A stretch of DNA of 37,234 nt from Planctomycetaceae bacterium (GTDB lineage: Bacteria; Planctomycetota; Planctomycetia; Planctomycetales; Planctomycetaceae): the NCBI GenBank assembly GCA_002726205.1, contig PBSL01000006.1, forward strand, positions 99,206 through 136,439, written 5' to 3'. Shown here piece after piece: positions 33,560 through 37,234 of this stretch (position 1 is the stretch's first letter; each line of letters opens with the position of its first letter). The translations under genes were made by a program, and so were the position numbers. Under the pieces are notes generated by a model. That model was not told the DNA's origin, ran no database searches, and was given only the letters and a program-made list of their open reading frames with translations.

Positions 33560-34540
33560 TCAGGGCCGGAGATATACAACCGACACGCTGGTCGTCAGAT
33601 CCATCGGCAGACGGTTGCTGACCAGGTTGATACTGGAGTTGTAGTCGAGCTCATAGCCGAGCTTCAGACTCCATCGTTCCTCGTTATCCAGGGGCACGAT
33701 GACACCGGTGTTGCTGCGAAACCGGAACACATCCAGTGAAAGCACACTGGGCCGCATCGACATCCTCGTTTCCATTCGGGAACGTTCAAACAGCGGCCAG
33801 TCGAGTTCGAATTCGACCAACAGGTCCTCGGTCAGACTGTCACCACCCGAGTTGCTGTAGATCTCCATGGTCACGGCTGGACCGACCCGCATCATGATGT
33901 GCCGATCCTCCTCGTCGACGAACCGATAACCGACGCCCACCGATCCAGTACCACGATAGTCGATGCCCTGGAACTCGTTGTACTCATGCTTGCCACTGTA
34001 GTACAGGATCCATCCACTCAACTGCGTCCGATCGACCGTGCTGTTGATGAACCAGCGATTGGTATTGCGCCGATCATTGACCTGGCTGTAGCGTCCGCCC
34101 CAGTCAACCCGGTGCACCACGTTCTCCTTCTCACGTTGAAACAGCCCGGCCAGGCGGACAAAATCCTGCTCGGTATTGCCTCTGAGCACCTGGGCTCCGA
34201 CTTCAATGCGACGCGTCCACTCGCCAAACTTCGTCCCCGCCCGTCTGATCAACGACGACCACGAGGCGGGTGTTGCCCGATTCGAAGAAGCGCCCGGCAT
34301 CCGCAACAACGCGTCCCGAGCAAGAGCTGACACATCCAGGTCGGGAACCAGTCGATCCTCAGGCCCAGTTTCACCGTGGCTTGCGGCTTCCAACAGTCCC
34401 CCCACCACAGGTCGCCAACCGGCACTGACTTCGCGGTCCATTTCAAGGACGTCCGCCCCGTGAACCGTCGCCAACCAACCAGCGACGCCCGGCACCAGCA
34501 ACACCGCCATCAACCCCTGACAAAGTCTCTTCAATGGCAT
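33560..34540 (-). CDS. DUF481-like outer-membrane beta-barrel protein
   Basis: A 326-residue exported protein from ATG 34540; GTG 34555 is an alternative. A signal peptide (MPLKRLCQG, hydrophobic stretch, TVHGA) is followed by a variable region (about 30-100) and then alternating aromatic/polar strands typical of a beta-barrel: GEWTRRIEVGAQVLRGNTEQ, WFINSTVDRTQLSGWILYYSGKHEY, GVGYRFVDEEDRHIMMRVGPAV and SLKLGYELDYNSS. This matches the DUF481 (YdiY-like) family, whose function is unknown; some members are salt-induced. It should sit in the outer membrane. It is convergent with the M28 peptidase (28-base gap) and divergent from the ferredoxin, with a plausible promoter upstream. Confidence 0.82.
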   Translation of the reverse strand: MPLKRLCQGLMAVLLVPGVAGWLATVHGADVLEMDREVSAGWRPVVGGLLEAASHGETGPEDRLVPDLDVSALARDALLRMPGASSNRATPASWSSLIRRAGTKFGEWTRRIEVGAQVLRGNTEQDFVRLAGLFQREKENVVHRVDWGGRYSQVNDRRNTNRWFINSTVDRTQLSGWILYYSGKHEYNEFQGIDYRGTGSVGVGYRFVDEEDRHIMMRVGPAVTMEIYSNSGGDSLTEDLLVEFELDWPLFERSRMETRMSMRPSVLSLDVFRFRSNTGVIVPLDNEERWSLKLGYELDYNSSINLVSNRLPMDLTTSVSVVYLRP

Positions 34541-34591
34541 ATCCAGTAGAGCCACCTCGGTGAGCGAAAATCCGGTACCTCGCGGTCGCGG

Positions 34592-34621
34592 ATTGTAGTT
34601 GCGTTACTGACACCGGGTAAA
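34592..34621 (-). promoter_or_regulatory. Promoter of the DUF481-like gene
   Basis: On the minus strand TTTACC (34621-34616), an 18-base spacer, then TACAAT (34597-34592), matching at four and five of six positions. The start would be near 34585, about 45 bases before ATG 34540. Confidence 0.5.
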
Positions 34622-34649
34622 GGGAATTCTGGTTCATGGCAAAGCTGCC

Positions 34650-34678
34650 TTGCCGCGCAGAGGATCAACCGGCAAAAT
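34650..34678 (+). promoter_or_regulatory. Possible promoter of the ferredoxin gene
   Basis: TTGCCG (34650-34655), a 17-base spacer, then CAAAAT (34673-34678), each matching the sigma70 consensus at four of six positions. The start would be near 34685, about 29 bases before the ferredoxin ATG. Confidence 0.4.
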
Positions 34679-34713
34679 AACGACACACGAGAAGATCACG
34701 ACGGAAAGCGGCC

Positions 34714-35106
34714 ATGGCAAAAAAAGGAGTCCGCAAGAAGCTTCCCAAGGAAGTGGCGGTCATCAATGCCGACAACTGCACCGGTTGCCAGTCGTGCGTG
34801 GAGGTCTGCCCGGTCGACTGCATCGACACGATTCCCGGGGGAGGGATCCACTCCTTTCGGAGCTGGTGCGAAATCGATGTCGAGCGATGTGTCGGTTGCG
34901 AGGTCTGCGTCGCGATCCCCACGAAAAAGTCCAATCCTTACGAATTGCAACTCTGCCCCTGGAAGGCCATCGAGATGGTCAAGACCGTCGACGTGGCCCA
35001 CGCGGTCGCGGCCAAAGGCGGCCCCCCGGGCTACCTGCATGACAACTGGGAACGGGTCGTCGAACCGGCCATTCGCATGTCCGAGTTGGCTGCCACCGGG
35101 TCCTGA
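34714..35106 (+). CDS. 2x[4Fe-4S]-type ferredoxin with an expanded second cluster motif
   Basis: A 130-residue soluble iron-sulfur protein. The first motif is canonical CX2CX2CX3CP (Cys22, 25, 28, 32). The second begins CVGCEVC (Cys59, 62, 65) but the fourth ligand, in CPWKAIEMV, is Cys81, so there are 15 residues between the third and fourth Cys instead of three. The inserted stretch is VAIPTKKSNPYELQL. Extra Cys36 and Cys52 are present. The N-terminus is very basic (MAKKGVRKKLPK) and about 45 residues follow the second cluster. It probably passes electrons in the cytoplasm. GGAAAG precedes the ATG. The D-hydroxyacid dehydrogenase gene follows after eight bases, suggesting an operon. Confidence 0.88.
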   Translation: MAKKGVRKKLPKEVAVINADNCTGCQSCVEVCPVDCIDTIPGGGIHSFRSWCEIDVERCVGCEVCVAIPTKKSNPYELQLCPWKAIEMVKTVDVAHAVAAKGGPPGYLHDNWERVVEPAIRMSELAATGS

Positions 35107-35114
35107 CGCGCCAC

Positions 35115-36128
35115 ATGGCCGACGCTCTCCAAGTCCTGATTACCGACCGCGCCTGGCCCGATTCGCATGTCGAGCGTGACATCCTGGCCAATGTTGGTGC
35201 CGAGGTCATAGAAGCAGACGACTCTCAGGAATCGACGCTCGTGGAATTGGCAGCGAATGCCGACGCCATCGCCACCTGCTGGGCCCAGGTCACCACCGCG
35301 GTCATCGAAGCCTCGCCGAAGTGCCAGATCATCGCCCGGTTTGGCATCGGGTTGGACAACATCGCGATCGACACCGCGACCGAGCGAGGCATCCCAGTAA
35401 CATACGTCCCCGACTATTGCGTCCCGGAGGTCTCCGACCACACCGTGGCGCTGCTGCTGACAGCCCTGCGCAAGACCGCCTTCTTTCATCAGCAAACGAA
35501 GTCCGGCCACTACGCGTTGTCCGAGGGACCGCCGCTGCGTCGCCTGGCCGGACAGCGACTGGGCCTGATTGGCCTGGGCCGCATTGGGCAGGCCGTCGTC
35601 CCCAAGGCTCGGGCCCTGGGATTCGAAGTGGTCGCTCACACACCCTCGGCCAATGACCACGGCACTGGTTGTCCGATGCTCTCCCTTGATGAACTGCTCA
35701 GCACCAGCGACGCCGTGTCACTGCACCTGCCACTCACCGACGACAATCACCAGATGCTCAACGCCAACGCACTGGCTTTGATGCCCGACCATGCCGTAGT
35801 GATCAACACCTCCCGGGGCGGCCTGGTTGACCACGCCGCGGTCTGGGACGCTCTCCGCAACGACCGCCTGGGGGGCCTCGCCCTGGACGTGTTCGACCCA
35901 GAACCCCCTGACCTGTCCGACCCGCTCTTCGCCGACCATCGCGTGATCGCTACACCGCATGCCGCCTTTCTCTCCAGGGAATCGCTTCATGAACTGCGGA
36001 GCCGAACCGCCCGCCAGGTGGCCGACGTCCTCGTCGGTCGACTCCCCGAACACGTCGTCAATCCCGCGGTCTGCCAGCACCTGCGACCGGGAACCCCCTC
36101 AGGACCCGGAGTCGGTCGGCCGCAGTAA
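35115..36128 (+). CDS. D-isomer-specific 2-hydroxyacid dehydrogenase (C-terminal-binding-protein-like)
   Basis: A 337-residue NAD-dependent dehydrogenase. The Rossmann motif GLIGLGRIG begins at 150. The catalytic triad is Arg234 (NTSRGGLVD), Glu263 (FDPEPPD) and His282 (ATPHAAFLS). The N-terminal part has IIARFGIGLDNIAIDTATERGIPVTYVPDYCVPEVSDHTVALL, characteristic of the phosphoglycerate dehydrogenase/CtBP group. It would interconvert a 2-hydroxyacid and 2-oxoacid; the substrate is not determined, and it lacks the C-terminal ACT domain of many SerA proteins. The gene lies eight bases after the ferredoxin and overlaps the convergent lipoprotein gene by 30 bases. Confidence 0.9.
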   Translation: MADALQVLITDRAWPDSHVERDILANVGAEVIEADDSQESTLVELAANADAIATCWAQVTTAVIEASPKCQIIARFGIGLDNIAIDTATERGIPVTYVPDYCVPEVSDHTVALLLTALRKTAFFHQQTKSGHYALSEGPPLRRLAGQRLGLIGLGRIGQAVVPKARALGFEVVAHTPSANDHGTGCPMLSLDELLSTSDAVSLHLPLTDDNHQMLNANALALMPDHAVVINTSRGGLVDHAAVWDALRNDRLGGLALDVFDPEPPDLSDPLFADHRVIATPHAAFLSRESLHELRSRTARQVADVLVGRLPEHVVNPAVCQHLRPGTPSGPGVGRPQ

Positions 36129-37190
36129 TGGGGGAGGTACCGGCTGCAATTGGCTGCCGGGGGTAAGAAGAGATTCGCCCCCGGTGTCATTTTCAGCGCC
36201 GGGAACTGGTGCCGTCTCCAGGGCGAGGATCGTCACCACCTCGTGTTTGCGCTGCTCGATTCGGTTCCCCGTCAACGACTCGAGACCGAGCTCAATATAG
36301 CGGTTCCAGTGAGCCCGCCGGGGAAGTCCGCTGGCGGTGTCGATCACGAGTTCCCCAAACGCGTGGCCACCTTTTAGAGTGACGTTGACGGTTTTTCCGA
36401 CCAGGGTGACCGTCGTTGCCGGTCGACCGGTGGCGACCGCACCCAGCAGGTCCAACGATACGATGCCACCACCGGACTGCTTGATCGTATAACGCGTGCT
36501 GATCTCCATCGGCACCGGTAACGCAACGCGACGGATCTGCAGTGGTGGCGCCACAAGCTCCTTGCTGGAAGACCTGGCAAGCGCCACCAGGCCGATCCGA
36601 TCCCAAACGAATTCCGCAGCTGCGGTTCCCCGCAACGAACCTCGAAACAACGACTCCGGAACTTCGACCAACTCCGACACCTGCCCGACCGCGTTCATCC
36701 GGAACACGAAACCCGAATCAATCAACTCCAGGTAAGGGCGGACTGCAGCCGGCGCTTTCGATGTCACATCTGATGAATCGAACACAACGCGCTCACCGGG
36801 CAGGCTGTGCCAGTATTTCATCTTGCGGTACGTCACGCGGCAGGTCCGATCCGGACCTTGAACACCCTCGACCGTGATGTCATACCAGACATCCAGCTGT
36901 GACTGGCTGGTGTCCATGCCGTTCGCCGAAGACTGGGCCAGGGTTTGTGTCAGCTTCTTGACGAACGAGTACGAGGCCCCGATCACTGGATTCGTTGACC
37001 CGGTGGCAACAAACCCGCCACCTTCGCCCCCGTCCAGTTCCGCGTCTTCGACCTCTGCACCCCAGTCGTCGTCCGGCAGTAACTCCCCCTCTTCAAACCC
37101 CACGCTCGAGGTCGTCTCACTGAAACAACCGACCGAAAAAGAGGCCACAACGCAACACATCATCAGCAAAACAGCATGTCTCACATTCAT
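36099..37190 (-). CDS. Uncharacterised lipoprotein
   Basis: A 363-residue protein from ATG 37190, which has GAGGGG eight bases upstream. The hydrophobic N-terminus ends in a lipobox-like SVGC with Cys22 as the likely lipidated residue. A very acidic, Gly-rich linker follows (about 30-60: GELLPDDDWGAEVEDAEL). The remainder is beta-rich: YSFVKKLTQTLAQSS, LDVWYDITVEGVQG, RKMKYWHSLPGERVVFDSS, then FGELVIDTASGLPRRAHWNRYIEL. This resembles planctomycete lipoproteins of the DUF6263 type, but I am not certain. No catalytic motif is recognised. It probably sits at the outer or cytoplasmic membrane facing the periplasm. Its 3' end overlaps the hydroxyacid dehydrogenase gene by 30 bases. Confidence 0.8.
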   Translation of the reverse strand: MNVRHAVLLMMCCVVASFSVGCFSETTSSVGFEEGELLPDDDWGAEVEDAELDGGEGGGFVATGSTNPVIGASYSFVKKLTQTLAQSSANGMDTSQSQLDVWYDITVEGVQGPDRTCRVTYRKMKYWHSLPGERVVFDSSDVTSKAPAAVRPYLELIDSGFVFRMNAVGQVSELVEVPESLFRGSLRGTAAAEFVWDRIGLVALARSSSKELVAPPLQIRRVALPVPMEISTRYTIKQSGGGIVSLDLLGAVATGRPATTVTLVGKTVNVTLKGGHAFGELVIDTASGLPRRAHWNRYIELGLESLTGNRIEQRKHEVVTILALETAPVPGAENDTGGESLLTPGSQLQPVPPPLLRPTDSGS

Positions 37191-37234
37191 GATTCCGACC
37201 CCTCGCCACAACGGCACCGAAAAATCCAGCGGAG

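Noticed and set aside
32548-33579. A 343-codon minus-strand open frame opposite the M28 peptidase
   Set aside because: Antisense to catalytic and PDZ regions of a clear peptidase; no domain recognised.

Overview
The window is a dense, GC-rich bacterial chromosomal segment that almost certainly comes from a member of the Planctomycetota. The basis is gene content: a PSD1-type protein (planctomycete cytochrome C plus DUF1549/DUF1553 with an internal LamG domain), a DUF1501 protein, a giant exported PQQ-type propeller protein, a sugar dehydrogenase fused to c-type haem modules, a formylglycine-type sulfatase, a twin-arginine Gfo/Idh/MocA oxidoreductase, a membrane Ser/Thr kinase with a DMG motif, and an FHA-GAF histidine kinase. 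I support 22 protein-coding genes. I see no tRNA, rRNA, CRISPR array, insertion sequence or prophage gene.

Layout. 92-8493 (+): three-gene operon of PSD1, DUF1501 and an exported methyltransferase-like/PQQ-propeller/LamG protein. 8490-10901 (-): PQQ sugar dehydrogenase with two haem c motifs, divergent from a sulfatase (10988-12496, +). 12637-13008 (-): a small, very lysine-rich cytochrome c with its own consensus-like promoter and a perfect intrinsic terminator. 13395-18372 (-): a leucine-rich-repeat lipoprotein followed by glnE, whose product carries two extra ACT domains. 18664-22241: Gfo/Idh/MocA oxidoreductase (+), dihydroorotate-dehydrogenase-like flavoprotein (-) and sugar isomerase/epimerase (+), which look like small-molecule catabolism. 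22433-28140: S41 protease and a beta-propeller protein in one operon, a Ser/Thr kinase with its own strong promoter, and a tail-to-tail FHA-GAF histidine kinase. 28239-33531: Mn superoxide dismutase (-), divergent from a glycosyltransferase, a distant BshC-like protein and an M28 peptidase with PDZ domain. 33560-37190: a DUF481-like outer-membrane protein (-), a 2x[4Fe-4S] ferredoxin with an expanded second cluster, a D-2-hydroxyacid dehydrogenase, and a lipoprotein (-).

How the genes fit together. The left third is an extracytoplasmic assembly of haem, propeller and sulfatase-fold proteins typical of planctomycete sugar and polysaccharide metabolism. The middle holds nitrogen control. The right half holds Ser/Thr and histidine-kinase signalling, oxidative-stress defence and proteolysis.

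The most unusual item is GlnE with a GlnD-like ACT pair placed between its two nucleotidyltransferase halves. Also notable are the secreted protein starting with a methyltransferase-like fold, the kinase pair whose stop codons share one CTAG, the ferredoxin with CX2CX2CX15CP, and the BshC-like protein near Mn-SOD. Several convergent gene pairs have overlapping or abutting stop codons, showing strong compaction.
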